From: Desulfobacterales bacterium
GTDB taxonomy: Bacteria; Desulfobacterota; Desulfobacteria; Desulfobacterales; DAOWNP01
DNA: 6,262 bases
Assembly (NCBI GenBank): GCA_030149595.1
Contig: JASFBI010000126.1
Coordinates: forward strand, 1 to 6,262
Reading direction: 5' to 3'
In this document: positions 1 to 6,262 of the stretch, piece after piece
Layout of the letters: each line of letters begins with the position of its first letter
Position numbering within the stretch: position 1 is the stretch's first letter
The notes under the pieces: model-generated
Told to the model about the DNA's origin: nothing
Databases searched by the model: none
Seen by the model: the letters and a program-made list of their open reading frames with translations, nothing else
Translations under genes and position numbers: made by a program

Positions 1-1
1 C

Positions 2-481
2 AATTTTGATTTGTACTCTCTGTTTGTACAATATAATTCAATACGCTTTCCGGATATTTTTGAAAACAATGTTGATCAGATTCTTATTGGCTCAACATGG
101 ATTCATGTAATACAAAACTTAAAACAGCCCACATTAACTGCAAGCTGCTTTTTAGGAAATGTCGTAGATAAAAATATGCGTGCAGACGGGGGAAACACCA
201 TATTCGGCCTTCGGGCAGGGGGTGAAATTAATATTATAAACAGTGTAAGGCTTTTTTCCTTTCTTGGTTTTCAGATAAATAATTATGATAAAGAAAATAT
301 AGCATTCATGGAAACACGCATGGATTATCTATATAGTGGAATAATTGGTTGTACATGGAAATTTTCAAAAAATCTTTCTTTAACTGCCAAAGGTCAGTAC
401 TCAAATAATAAAAGCAATATCTTGCTTTATGAATACGATATTTCGACAATATTTATTAATTTAAGATATGATTTTAATTAA
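2..481 (+). CDS. Outer-membrane beta-barrel protein, C-terminal fragment (possibly Slam/TPR-barrel type)
   Basis: The reading frame is open from the left edge (first complete codon at base 2), so this is the 3' end of a longer gene and 159 residues are visible. A TTG at 11 could be read as a start but has no ribosome binding site, and the frame continues through it. The protein shows alternating polar/hydrophobic stretches with aromatic residues at strand ends, and no cytoplasmic-enzyme motif. It closes with KGQYSNNKSNILLYEYD followed by INLRYDFN. A final strand of the type 'SNxxLYxYD...LRYxF' is typical of the C-terminal barrel of outer-membrane proteins that carry N-terminal TPRs, including the Slam/DUF560 group. 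The terminal aromatic F is followed by one extra Asn. The N-terminal domain that would identify the family is outside the window, so Slam membership is inference. The gene ends 16 nt before the FecR-domain gene and is probably co-transcribed with it. Confidence 0.7.
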   Translation, partial: NFDLYSLFVQYNSIRFPDIFENNVDQILIGSTWIHVIQNLKQPTLTASCFLGNVVDKNMRADGGNTIFGLRAGGEINIINSVRLFSFLGFQINNYDKENIAFMETRMDYLYSGIIGCTWKFSKNLSLTAKGQYSNNKSNILLYEYDISTIFINLRYDFN

Positions 482-486
482 GGAGA
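480..486 (+). promoter_or_regulatory. Ribosome binding site of the FecR-domain gene
   Basis: AAGGAGA overlaps the TAA stop of the upstream barrel gene and lies 11 nt before ATG 498. It decides the start. An in-frame ATG at 468 lies inside the upstream gene, has no Shine-Dalgarno sequence, and would place a charged peptide before the signal sequence. The overlap suggests translational coupling of the two genes. Confidence 0.8.
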
Positions 487-497
487 ACCATTATATT

Positions 498-3047
498 ATG
501 CAAAAAATATATATCTGTTCAAAAAACCTTACTCTTCTTATTTTATTAATATTTTTTATTTTACCAGTAAATCACTCTTTTGGAAAATCTGCTGGGAAAT
601 TTATTTTTGTAAATGGAAATGTAGAAGTAAAAGATACTTCAGGAAACAGTTATAAAGCTGAAAAAGGCAAAAATATTAACAAAGGAGAAACAGTTACATG
701 CTCCAACCGTTCTTCTGCCCAACTTCGCATGATAGATGGTGCTTTTTTATCAATAAGACCCAATACCAGTTTAAAATTAGACAACTACAGGATGCCGGAT
801 AAAAACAAAAAAAACGGGAAAAGCATTTTTTCTCTTTTAAAGGGAGGATTCAGAGCTATAACAGGAATAATAGGAAAGACTGACAGCACAAGCTACAAAG
901 TCAAAACTCCTGTTGCTACAATAGGAATCAGAGGTACAGATCACGAGCCTATGTATATACCAAAACCCTATAAAGGTACAATTGCCAAATACAAACCAGG
1001 GCTATATGAAAAAGTAAATTCAGGAAAAACCTATATCAAAAACAGAACGGGAACTATAACAGTTACTGCCAACCAGGTAGCCTTTACTCCAAATGCCAAT
1101 GTAAAACCTGTAAAATTATCTGCAATACCTGAATTTTACAAACCAGGATTTACCGGCAGCTTTACAGATAAAGAAAACAGTAAAGAAGAAGATAACAAAG
1201 AAACAGCAAATCAGTCTACAAAAGATAAATCTGATAACAGTGAACAAACAAACACAAACAAGGCAACAGAAAACGAATCTTTTGACAATGAATATCAAAT
1301 TACAGACAATGAATTTATATCTGAAACAATAACAGGTCAAAACACAGAATCACATATATATGAAAACACAACACAAATAGAGCAAATAATCACAGGAACA
1401 GGAGAAAACAACACCACAATAAATATAACTGGCTCAACAATAACAGATCAAACAGGCAGCACAACCCCGGTTACAGATCAAATCCAAACACAAACAATAT
1501 CCTATAATTTTCACACAGGATCAATAATTTCAACCTATCAGGGATGGGGTTTCTTTGGAAATATAAATCAATTAACCATAGATTCTGACAATAATTTAAC
1601 AGGCTGGAAAACTGATAATTTTTTGGGGTATAATTCCCCAAATGAGCTTAAAATCATCAACTATTACAACGCCCAAAATAACTCAGCCAACTCCTTTGAT
1701 AAAACAAAAATACAGTTCGGAACAATGAGTGCTGAATATATTTCCACTTTATATGTAGATGAGTTCGGCACAACACAATCCTATGACGAACAGCTCTATA
1801 ATAAAACCATACACTGGATACATGCACAAGGCAGCATTCCAGTATATTTACCATCAATTTTAACAGGCACTGCCACCTATGTTTACGATGGTGGAACACT
1901 GCCTACAAACTATGCCGGAAATACTGGATCAATCAATTCAACCTCTCTTTCCGTTGATTTTTCCCGTCAAAGTGTTTCTCTTTATCTTAATCTGAATATA
2001 GGCAGCAACAACTGGATAGCAGATGTTCAGGACATGCCCATAAATTTCGAATCATTCCATGCTGATACTTACGACACCTTTTCTCAAATGAGTGTTAGTA
2101 TAAACGGTGACCAAACCAACACATGGGGACATATTGACGGAGCATTGACAGGTGGAGGTGCAAACGGTGCTTATATCAGCTATAATTTAGGATCAGACAC
2201 TGACAATGTTATTGGCACAACTGCCTTTTCAGGCCCCATACAAAATACAGACATACCAGTTCAATTTATAGGGTTTTCATGTTATGACCCCCGCACTCCA
2301 ATGCCTGAAACATTTATATTAGAAGGAGCCCCAAACCAAACATCAGTAATTTCAAAAACAGAAGGCAATATAACAGCTTTTAACACATATGTTCCACAAT
2401 CAACTAATCCAGGCAGCAGTTTTTACAAACCCATTCCTGTCAGACTGGGAATAGGCTCATGTTCTCTTTTTGATGCTGGAATGGATTCAACAACAGGAAT
2501 ATCCTGGGGCAGGTGGTCAAATGGGACCATAAGTGCAAAATACAGGAAAGACAACACTGACATGTCACCTCTGTTTAATCCTCCTGATATTCATTATATA
2601 GCAGGTCCTGAAACATCTACTCCAATAGGACTTCCCATAAGCGGTACCTATAACTATGCTTTTGCCGGAGGAACAAGCCCCACAGATAATCACGGTAATG
2701 TTGGTTCTATTAACTCAGCATCATTAACAGCAGATTTTACAAACATGAAAATAAATACAGCAATAAATCTGTCTGTGGCAAACATTACTGTAAACGCAGC
2801 TGCATCCAATATATCTATAGAGCATGGAGAAGGGCCTGCTTTTTTTACAGATGACAAATCAAATCTTAACATAATCACCACAGGAAGCGGTGCAGGAGAA
2901 ACAAACAAAGGAGTAATAGCAGGCCGTTTTACAGGCAAAACAGGAGAAGGTGCAGCAATGGTTTACTCTTTTCATAATGAAGGGACCAATGCATCTAATA
3001 TTACAGTAAATACTACTATATCAGGAGTTGCAGCATTCAGAAGATAA
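498..3047 (+). CDS. Exported FecR-domain protein with duplicated C-terminal beta-barrel-like modules
   Basis: 849 residues from ATG 498. Residues 1-29 form a Sec signal peptide: a basic start, the hydrophobic core LTLLILLIFFILPV, and a cleavage region around HSFGKSA. No lipobox cysteine is seen. Residues ~33-150 match a FecR domain: VNGNVEV, then KGETV, SAQLRMIDGAFLSI and PNTSLKL, ending with the hallmark TPVATIGIRGTDHE (137-150). Residues ~221-335 are a low-complexity Asn/Thr/Glu/Gln-rich linker. Residues ~405-579 and ~668-849 are two copies of one beta-rich module. Each has a [FW]G motif, H[WY]I, a GT-x-Y strand, GGT-x-PT, GSINS, SL-x2-DF and a G-x2-TG strand, and the second copy finishes with SGVAAFRR at the C-terminus. 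The DF strand, the later G-x-FTG segment and the GVxAxR ending recall the TbpB-type barrel. The protein is probably periplasmic or surface-exposed. This is not the classical anti-sigma FecR: there is no membrane anchor after the domain, and no sigma factor gene is adjacent. The substrate or ligand is unknown. It lies directly behind an outer-membrane barrel gene, its likely partner. Confidence 0.85.
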   Translation: MQKIYICSKNLTLLILLIFFILPVNHSFGKSAGKFIFVNGNVEVKDTSGNSYKAEKGKNINKGETVTCSNRSSAQLRMIDGAFLSIRPNTSLKLDNYRMPDKNKKNGKSIFSLLKGGFRAITGIIGKTDSTSYKVKTPVATIGIRGTDHEPMYIPKPYKGTIAKYKPGLYEKVNSGKTYIKNRTGTITVTANQVAFTPNANVKPVKLSAIPEFYKPGFTGSFTDKENSKEEDNKETANQSTKDKSDNSEQTNTNKATENESFDNEYQITDNEFISETITGQNTESHIYENTTQIEQIITGTGENNTTINITGSTITDQTGSTTPVTDQIQTQTISYNFHTGSIISTYQGWGFFGNINQLTIDSDNNLTGWKTDNFLGYNSPNELKIINYYNAQNNSANSFDKTKIQFGTMSAEYISTLYVDEFGTTQSYDEQLYNKTIHWIHAQGSIPVYLPSILTGTATYVYDGGTLPTNYAGNTGSINSTSLSVDFSRQSVSLYLNLNIGSNNWIADVQDMPINFESFHADTYDTFSQMSVSINGDQTNTWGHIDGALTGGGANGAYISYNLGSDTDNVIGTTAFSGPIQNTDIPVQFIGFSCYDPRTPMPETFILEGAPNQTSVISKTEGNITAFNTYVPQSTNPGSSFYKPIPVRLGIGSCSLFDAGMDSTTGISWGRWSNGTISAKYRKDNTDMSPLFNPPDIHYIAGPETSTPIGLPISGTYNYAFAGGTSPTDNHGNVGSINSASLTADFTNMKINTAINLSVANITVNAAASNISIEHGEGPAFFTDDKSNLNIITTGSGAGETNKGVIAGRFTGKTGEGAAMVYSFHNEGTNASNITVNTTISGVAAFRR
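1158..1499 (+). other. Low-complexity Asn/Thr/Glu/Gln-rich linker within the FecR-domain gene
   Basis: Residues ~221-334 of the FecR-domain protein are dominated by N, T, E, Q, K, S and D, with almost no large hydrophobics. This is a disordered-looking spacer between the FecR domain and the C-terminal modules. The coding strand is strongly A-rich and T-poor here, with repeated ACA/CAA/GAA triplets but no exact tandem unit that I can define. Confidence 0.65.
1710..2234 (+). repeat. Diverged protein module, copy 1 (residues ~405-579)
   Basis: Aligned landmarks are IQFGTM (405), HWI (439), LTGTATY (455-461), GGTLPT (465-470), GNTGSINS (474-481), SLSVDF (483-488) and GALTGGG (548-554). Spacing between landmarks agrees with copy 2 to within a few residues; for example, GT-to-GN is 17 in both. 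This copy has lost the C-terminal GVAAFRR strand and runs on into TTAFSGPIQ. The repeat is a protein-level duplication, and the DNA has diverged. Confidence 0.7.
2499..3044 (+). repeat. Diverged protein module, copy 2 (residues ~668-849)
   Basis: Landmarks are ISWGRW (668), HYIAGP (699), ISGTYNY (714-720), GGTSPT (724-729), GNVGSINS (733-740), SLTADF (742-747), GRFTGKTGEGAAM (809-821) and the terminal SGVAAFRR (842-849). It appears to be the complete copy, ending exactly at the protein C-terminus. The segment from GTYNY to the end resembles the general pattern of TbpB/lipocalin-like barrels (strand, DF strand, G-x-F-x-G, GVxAxR end). Confidence 0.7.
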
Positions 3048-3084
3048 TAAAAAAAATCACTAAACTATGTTAGAATAAATTATT

Positions 3085-3330
3085 ATGGATATAAAACCTG
3101 AATACAAGCTTATACCATACCAGCAAAAAAATATTACTACTGCTCCAAAGCTAACTTCAGATTTAAATGTCGATCAAAGTCCTTTGAAAAACAGAGAGAG
3201 CTATACCCAGAATAAAAATTACAGATATTTTGAAAAATTTAAAACAGATTATACAGTTTACAATAAAAAAAGCTTCATTGTATCAACAAAACAAAGCATT
3301 ACCGGCTCTTTAATAAATATTTTTGTATAA
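3085..3330 (+). CDS. Small hypothetical protein
   Basis: 81 codons from ATG 3085, 37 nt after the FecR-domain gene stop and on the same strand. I do not recognise the family. The product is polar and basic, rich in K, N, Y, S and T, with no signal peptide, membrane segment or cysteine. It has two halves: a proline-containing N-terminal part (KLIPYQQKNI, DQSPLKNRESY) and a C-terminal part that ends in the hydrophobic ITGSLINIFV. An 81-codon open frame in such AT-rich DNA, with protein-like composition and a defined C-terminus, favours a real gene. Against it, there is no clear Shine-Dalgarno sequence before the ATG (the upstream bases are AATAAATTATT) and no recognisable promoter in the short gap. 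It could be read through from the upstream operon. Confidence 0.5.
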   Translation: MDIKPEYKLIPYQQKNITTAPKLTSDLNVDQSPLKNRESYTQNKNYRYFEKFKTDYTVYNKKSFIVSTKQSITGSLINIFV

Positions 3331-3561
3331 TTTTTTGTTAACCACCATGGCACAAGCATTTCAGACTTATTTGCGGTATTGTTAATTAAATATAGCTTTT
3401 AAGCAGCCATTCCATTTTGACATCAAGAGCAGGTAATGAAAAAAATAATTAATAGAAGTAAAGGAAGCACCAAAACAAAACAGGTACTTCCATTATATAC
3501 GTTTTTTCAACATACATTAACAAAAACAGAGTACAATCAAGCTCCTGCAAAACGGGTACAG
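3331..3561. other. Convergent intergenic region
   Basis: About 230 nt lie between the small + strand ORF and the 3' end of the - strand ATPase gene. The region is AT-rich and holds the hairpin described separately. A weak 57-codon + strand open frame (3436-3609) has a poor ribosome site and runs antisense into the ATPase gene. I see no other gene, RNA or mobile-element remnant. Confidence 0.5.
3463..3491 (-). terminator. Putative intrinsic terminator of the ATPase gene
   Basis: On the minus strand, GGAAGTACC and GGTGCTTCC flank an 11-nt T-rich loop. In minus-strand RNA this gives a 9-bp stem with one G-U wobble. In plus-strand RNA the same position is an A-C mismatch, so the structure favours the minus transcript. 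The stem is followed on the minus strand by TTTACTTCTATT, an imperfect U-tract. It lies 70 nt after the ATPase stop codon. The U-tract is weak, which limits confidence. Confidence 0.45.
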
Positions 3562-4251
3562 CTACTGTTTATTAAGCAGCATGGTATGAGGGTCAAGACA
3601 AATATCTGACTCCTGTTTTTTTTTATTACCTGATTTAGTAATGTTTAAAATAATCTTTTCAGATGATGGTTCAAATTCAACGATAAGACTAAAATCATTT
3701 AAGATATCTGCAATATTATTATGATTTTCACTATCTTCTTTGCGATGTTTTCTGACAGAAAACCATACACTGTATTTTTTACCCATAAACTCTTCTAAAT
3801 CACCAAGCTGTTTTTTATCTGCTTTATCAAATGGGTAATCATCTATTATCAAAACATCAGGTAAAAAAACATCCTCTTTAGAGAGATCTGTAAGCCTTTC
3901 TTCAAGCTTGGAAAGACTAAACTCCCCTGTATTAAACGTCATTATAAACCTGTGACGAATAATATCTTCCCATAAAACACTCACCTGCCGTACATCATAA
4001 TCACTGTCACATAAATTTTTAAAAACTTCACTATACCACAGCTTTACTTTTTCAACAGGATTATTAAGACTTATATGTAAAACTTTTTTATGTAAAAGCA
4101 TCTCGTTTATGGCAATCTGAACCAAAAGAGCAGTTTTTCCAACTCCAGCCCTTGATAATACAGCCCCAAATTCTCCAGCAGATAAATAATGACCATGCTT
4201 TTCTCTCAAAATATTTAATATATTATTTGATAAAAAGTCCTGTCTCAACAT
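3562..4251 (-). CDS. Stand-alone KaiC/RecA-like P-loop ATPase
   Basis: 229 residues from ATG 4251. Residues ~27-40 contain the strand GEFGAVL running into the Walker A motif SRAGVGKT (33-40). This is followed by ALLVQIAINEMLL and the strand KKVLHISLNNPVEKV, the pattern seen in KaiC/RadA/DnaB-type RecA folds. Walker B is DVLIIDD (132-138). A later strand SVWFSVRKHR (~161-170) could be the RecA-type strand after Walker B. The tail is charged. The protein is a single domain, shorter than KaiC or RadA, and lacks a zinc finger, Lon-like or DNA-binding module. The first P-loop residue is Ser where Gly or Ala is usual. It is probably a cytoplasmic soluble ATPase; its partner and role are unknown. 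Start choice: a GGA sits 8 nt before ATG 4251. An in-frame ATG at 4341 (or TTG 4347) would add ~30 residues including a Cys cluster, DCKSCKSGFC, but has no Shine-Dalgarno sequence at proper spacing. The gene lies downstream of fusA on the same strand with a gap of ~217 nt, so an operon is uncertain. Confidence 0.75.
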   Translation of the reverse strand: MLRQDFLSNNILNILREKHGHYLSAGEFGAVLSRAGVGKTALLVQIAINEMLLHKKVLHISLNNPVEKVKLWYSEVFKNLCDSDYDVRQVSVLWEDIIRHRFIMTFNTGEFSLSKLEERLTDLSKEDVFLPDVLIIDDYPFDKADKKQLGDLEEFMGKKYSVWFSVRKHRKEDSENHNNIADILNDFSLIVEFEPSSEKIILNITKSGNKKKQESDICLDPHTMLLNKQ

Positions 4252-4259
4252 TGTATAAT

Positions 4260-4262
4260 TCC
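4260..4262 (-). promoter_or_regulatory. Weak ribosome binding site (GGA) of the ATPase gene
   Basis: On the minus strand TTGGAATTATACAATG places GGA 8 nt before the ATG at 4251. It is short but correctly spaced, and supports the inner start over the ATG at 4341. Confidence 0.4.
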
Positions 4263-4378
4263 AATTTTTTAAATAAAATATTTTACAAAAACCTGATTTA
4301 CAGCTTTTGCAATCTACTTTAGGTTTTTTTCTTATATTCATTAACAAAAAATAATAACCTGATTTAATTAGCTCTTAT

Positions 4379-4429
4379 TGATTAATACATATTGTCTGAA
4401 TAAAAACTGCCTGTAATAAATATTAATCA
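4379..4429. repeat. 9-bp inverted repeat between fusA and the ATPase gene
   Basis: TGATTAATA (4379-4387) and TATTAATCA (4421-4429) are perfect reverse complements separated by 33 nt. They lie upstream of both candidate starts of the ATPase gene, so a regulatory dyad is possible. The arms are AT-only apart from one G/C, and the surrounding DNA is AT-rich, so chance is a serious alternative. I see no convincing -35/-10 pair to anchor it. Confidence 0.3.
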
Positions 4430-4468
4430 TGGATTTTAAAAAAAATTTTTTGCCGGCACAATACAGTA

Positions 4469-6262
4469 TTAAGCTATATTTTTTTTCTTTTCAGCAACAT
4501 CTAACTTTATCTGCTCAACCAAAGATTCAGGAACTTTCTTATAAGAACTAAATTCCATTGTAAATTGAGCCTGTCCCTGGGTTGAGGATCTTAAAAAAGT
4601 TGAAAAACCAAACATCTCTGCCAAAGGAACCTGTGATTCCACAACAGTCAGCTTCCCATCTTCCTGAGCTCCAACTATTATACCTCTTCGCTGGTTTAAA
4701 AGCCCCATAACAGTCCCCTGAAATGCAGTGGGCATTTCAACAACAACCTTCATAATAGGCTCATTAATAACCGGTTTAGCTTTGGAATAAGCTGCACGAA
4801 AAGCTCCCTGAGAAGCAGCTGTAAAAGCTTTTTCAGATGAATCAACTGCATGTGATGCCCCATCATTGATTACAATATTTACTCCTGTTACAGGAAATTG
4901 CATCATAGGCCCTTTTCCCATACAACTCAAAAAACCTTTTTCACAGGATGATATATACTGGGTCGGGATTGATCCGCCTTTTATCTTATTTTCAAAATTA
5001 AACTCTTTATCTGAAACAGGCTCCATATAACCTGCAACACGGCCATATTGTCCTGCCCCACCTGTCTGTTTTTTATGAATATAATCAAACTCAGCTTTCC
5101 TGGTAATAGTCTCTTTATATGCCACCTGGGGTTTACCTGTCTCAACTGAGGCCTTATATTCCCTTCGTATACGTTCAATATATACCTCAAGATGAAGCTC
5201 GCCCATGCCTTCAATAATTGTTTCATTTGTTGCATGGTCTACACTTGCCCTGAATGTGGGATCCTCTTTAGTAAACCTGTTTAGCGCCTTGGATACTTTT
5301 ATCTGGGAACTATTATCTAAAGGCATAATAGCAAGAGATATAACAGGTTCAGGCACAAACATGGAAGTCATTGATACTCCATACTCCATATCCTTTGAAA
5401 AAAGTGTATCTCCAGAGGAACAATCAACACCAAAAAGAGCACCAATATAACCTGCAGAAATAGAGTCTATATCCTCCATTTGATCTGCATGCATACGGAT
5501 CAACCTGCCTATCTTTACCTTCTTCATTGTACGAGCATTTATCAAAGTATCTCCTTTTGAGATAGATCCCTGATAAACACGAATATATGTAAGCTGACCA
5601 TACTGCCCGTCTTCAAGTTTAAATGCCAGGGCAACCACAGAATCAGACACTAAACTTGACAACAGAACATCCTCTTCATCCCGCAGACTTATAGCTTTAT
5701 TTTCAACCTCAGAAGGACAGGGAAGATAATACTCTACTGCATTAAGTAACGGCTGAACTCCTTTATTTTTATATGCAGATCCAATAAAAACCGGAGTAAT
5801 CGCCCTTTGAAGAGTTGCAGTTCTCACAGCAGCAATCAGAAGCTCTTCTGTAACAACATCATCTAAAGCTGCTTCCATAAGATCATCGGAAAACATAGAT
5901 GCCACATCAATCAGATCCTCTCTCTTCTCTTTTGCTAACAAAAGAAGATCTTCAGGAATACTATCCTCTCTTACCGTTTCGCCATTCTCACCATCAAAGT
6001 AAAAAGCTTTCATGCAAACCAGATCAACAACACCTTCAAACTTTGCTTCAAGCCCAACAGGTATCTGCATGGCAACAGCATTATGACCTAATTTATCTTT
6101 TAATTGCTCAATCACCTTAAAAGGATTTGCACCGTTTCTATCACACTTATTTACAAAAGCGATTCTAGGCACATTATACCGTTTCATTTGGGTATCAACT
6201 GTAATAGACTGTGACTGAACACCGCCAACAGCACAAAGAACCAGTATAGCTCCGTCTAATAC
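4469..6262 (-). CDS. fusA: Translation elongation factor G, spd/mitochondrial-like EF-G1 type (5' end cut off)
   Basis: 597 residues are visible. The frame is open through the right edge, so the ATG at 6187 is internal and ~95-100 N-terminal residues (G1 P-loop, switch I, DTPGH G3) lie outside. EF-G is the GTPase that moves tRNA-mRNA through the ribosome after peptide bond formation. In visible numbering, residues 1-25 include [19 protein letters not shown]4 is NKCD (38-41), with Cys where Met or Leu is common, and G5 is SAYK (162-165). Domain II starts near 210 and domain III near 304 (PEPVISLAI). Domain IV starts near 376 with [17 protein letters not shown] (401-407), IPTQYI, and the tip loop [12 protein letters not shown] (466-477). 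Domain V starts near 501 ([11 protein letters not shown]), with [18 protein letters not shown] and a final [36 protein letters not shown] and [13 protein letters not shown] are typical of the EF-G1 class shared by mitochondria and spirochaete/planctomycete/delta-proteobacterial genomes. All catalytic and ribosome-contact regions in view look intact. Confidence 0.95.
   Translation of the reverse strand, partial: VLDGAILVLCAVGGVQSQSITVDTQMKRYNVPRIAFVNKCDRNGANPFKVIEQLKDKLGHNAVAMQIPVGLEAKFEGVVDLVCMKAFYFDGENGETVREDSIPEDLLLLAKEKREDLIDVASMFSDDLMEAALDDVVTEELLIAAVRTATLQRAITPVFIGSAYKNKGVQPLLNAVEYYLPCPSEVENKAISLRDEEDVLLSSLVSDSVVALAFKLEDGQYGQLTYIRVYQGSISKGDTLINARTMKKVKIGRLIRMHADQMEDIDSISAGYIGALFGVDCSSGDTLFSKDMEYGVSMTSMFVPEPVISLAIMPLDNSSQIKVSKALNRFTKEDPTFRASVDHATNETIIEGMGELHLEVYIERIRREYKASVETGKPQVAYKETITRKAEFDYIHKKQTGGAGQYGRVAGYMEPVSDKEFNFENKIKGGSIPTQYISSCEKGFLSCMGKGPMMQFPVTGVNIVINDGASHAVDSSEKAFTAASQGAFRAAYSKAKPVINEPIMKVVVEMPTAFQGTVMGLLNQRRGIIVGAQEDGKLTVVESQVPLAEMFGFSTFLRSSTQGQAQFTMEFSSYKKVPESLVEQIKLDVAEKKKNIA

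Noticed and set aside
468..497. Upstream in-frame ATG at 468 for the FecR-domain gene
   Set aside because: It lies inside the previous gene, has no ribosome binding site, and would put ten extra residues before a well-formed signal peptide. ATG 498 has AAGGAG.
1116..2938. Antisense open frames across the FecR-domain gene
   Set aside because: They are short, compositionally odd (runs of F, V, I and C from antisense A-rich DNA), lack ribosome sites and lie fully within a strongly supported gene.
3476..3559. Near-direct repeat CAAAACAGGTAC / CAAAACGGGTAC
   Set aside because: Only two 12-nt copies with one mismatch, no further units and no associated mobile-element features. It is likely chance.
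3436..3609. A 57-codon + strand open frame starting MKKIINRSKGS
   Set aside because: The only Shine-Dalgarno-like bases (AGG) are 2 nt from the ATG, it contains the putative terminator hairpin, and its end is antisense to the ATPase coding region. No recognisable protein pattern.
4434..4458. A/T run next to the palindrome TGCCGGCA, as a terminator for fusA
   Set aside because: On the minus strand the GC palindrome is only 8 nt with no loop and is followed by A residues before the T-run. It does not form a convincing stem plus U-tract.
4981..6120. Other open frames overlapping fusA on both strands
   Set aside because: All fall within the highly conserved EF-G coding sequence and show no independent protein features.

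Overview
The window comes from an AT-rich (roughly one-third GC by eye) Gram-negative bacterium. The best guess is a Desulfobacterota (former delta-proteobacteria) lineage, for three reasons. The translation factor at the right edge resembles the spirochaete/planctomycete/delta-proteobacterial (spd) EF-G1 class. The left pair combines an outer-membrane barrel with an exported FecR-domain protein. The general style (AT-rich, large secreted FecR proteins) fits AT-rich sulfate reducers. This is inference from motifs, with no database search behind it.

Left block, + strand (1-3047): the C-terminal end of a probable outer-membrane beta-barrel protein (cut by the left edge) is followed 16 nt later by a large exported protein. 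The ribosome binding site of the second gene overlaps the stop codon of the first, so the two are almost certainly co-transcribed. The second protein has a signal peptide, an N-terminal FecR domain, an Asn/Thr/Glu-rich linker, and a C-terminal half made of two diverged copies of a ~180-residue beta-rich module. The last part of each module resembles the TbpB-type beta-barrel seen on surface lipoproteins and type XI (Slam) secretion cargo. A barrel protein next to such a cargo-like protein suggests a translocon/substrate pair, which is the most interesting hypothesis in the window.

Middle (3048-3561): one plausible small unrecognised + strand ORF (81 aa), then a ~230-nt gene-free convergent region. 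That region holds a hairpin that pairs fully only in the minus-strand transcript and probably terminates the ATPase gene.

Right block, - strand (3562-6262): a small stand-alone KaiC/RecA-like ATPase of unknown role lies downstream of an EF-G gene (fusA). The EF-G 5' end (G1-G3 motifs) lies beyond the right edge. The ~217 nt between the two genes is AT-rich and carries a 9-bp inverted repeat. No RNA genes, CRISPR arrays, insertion sequences or phage genes were seen.
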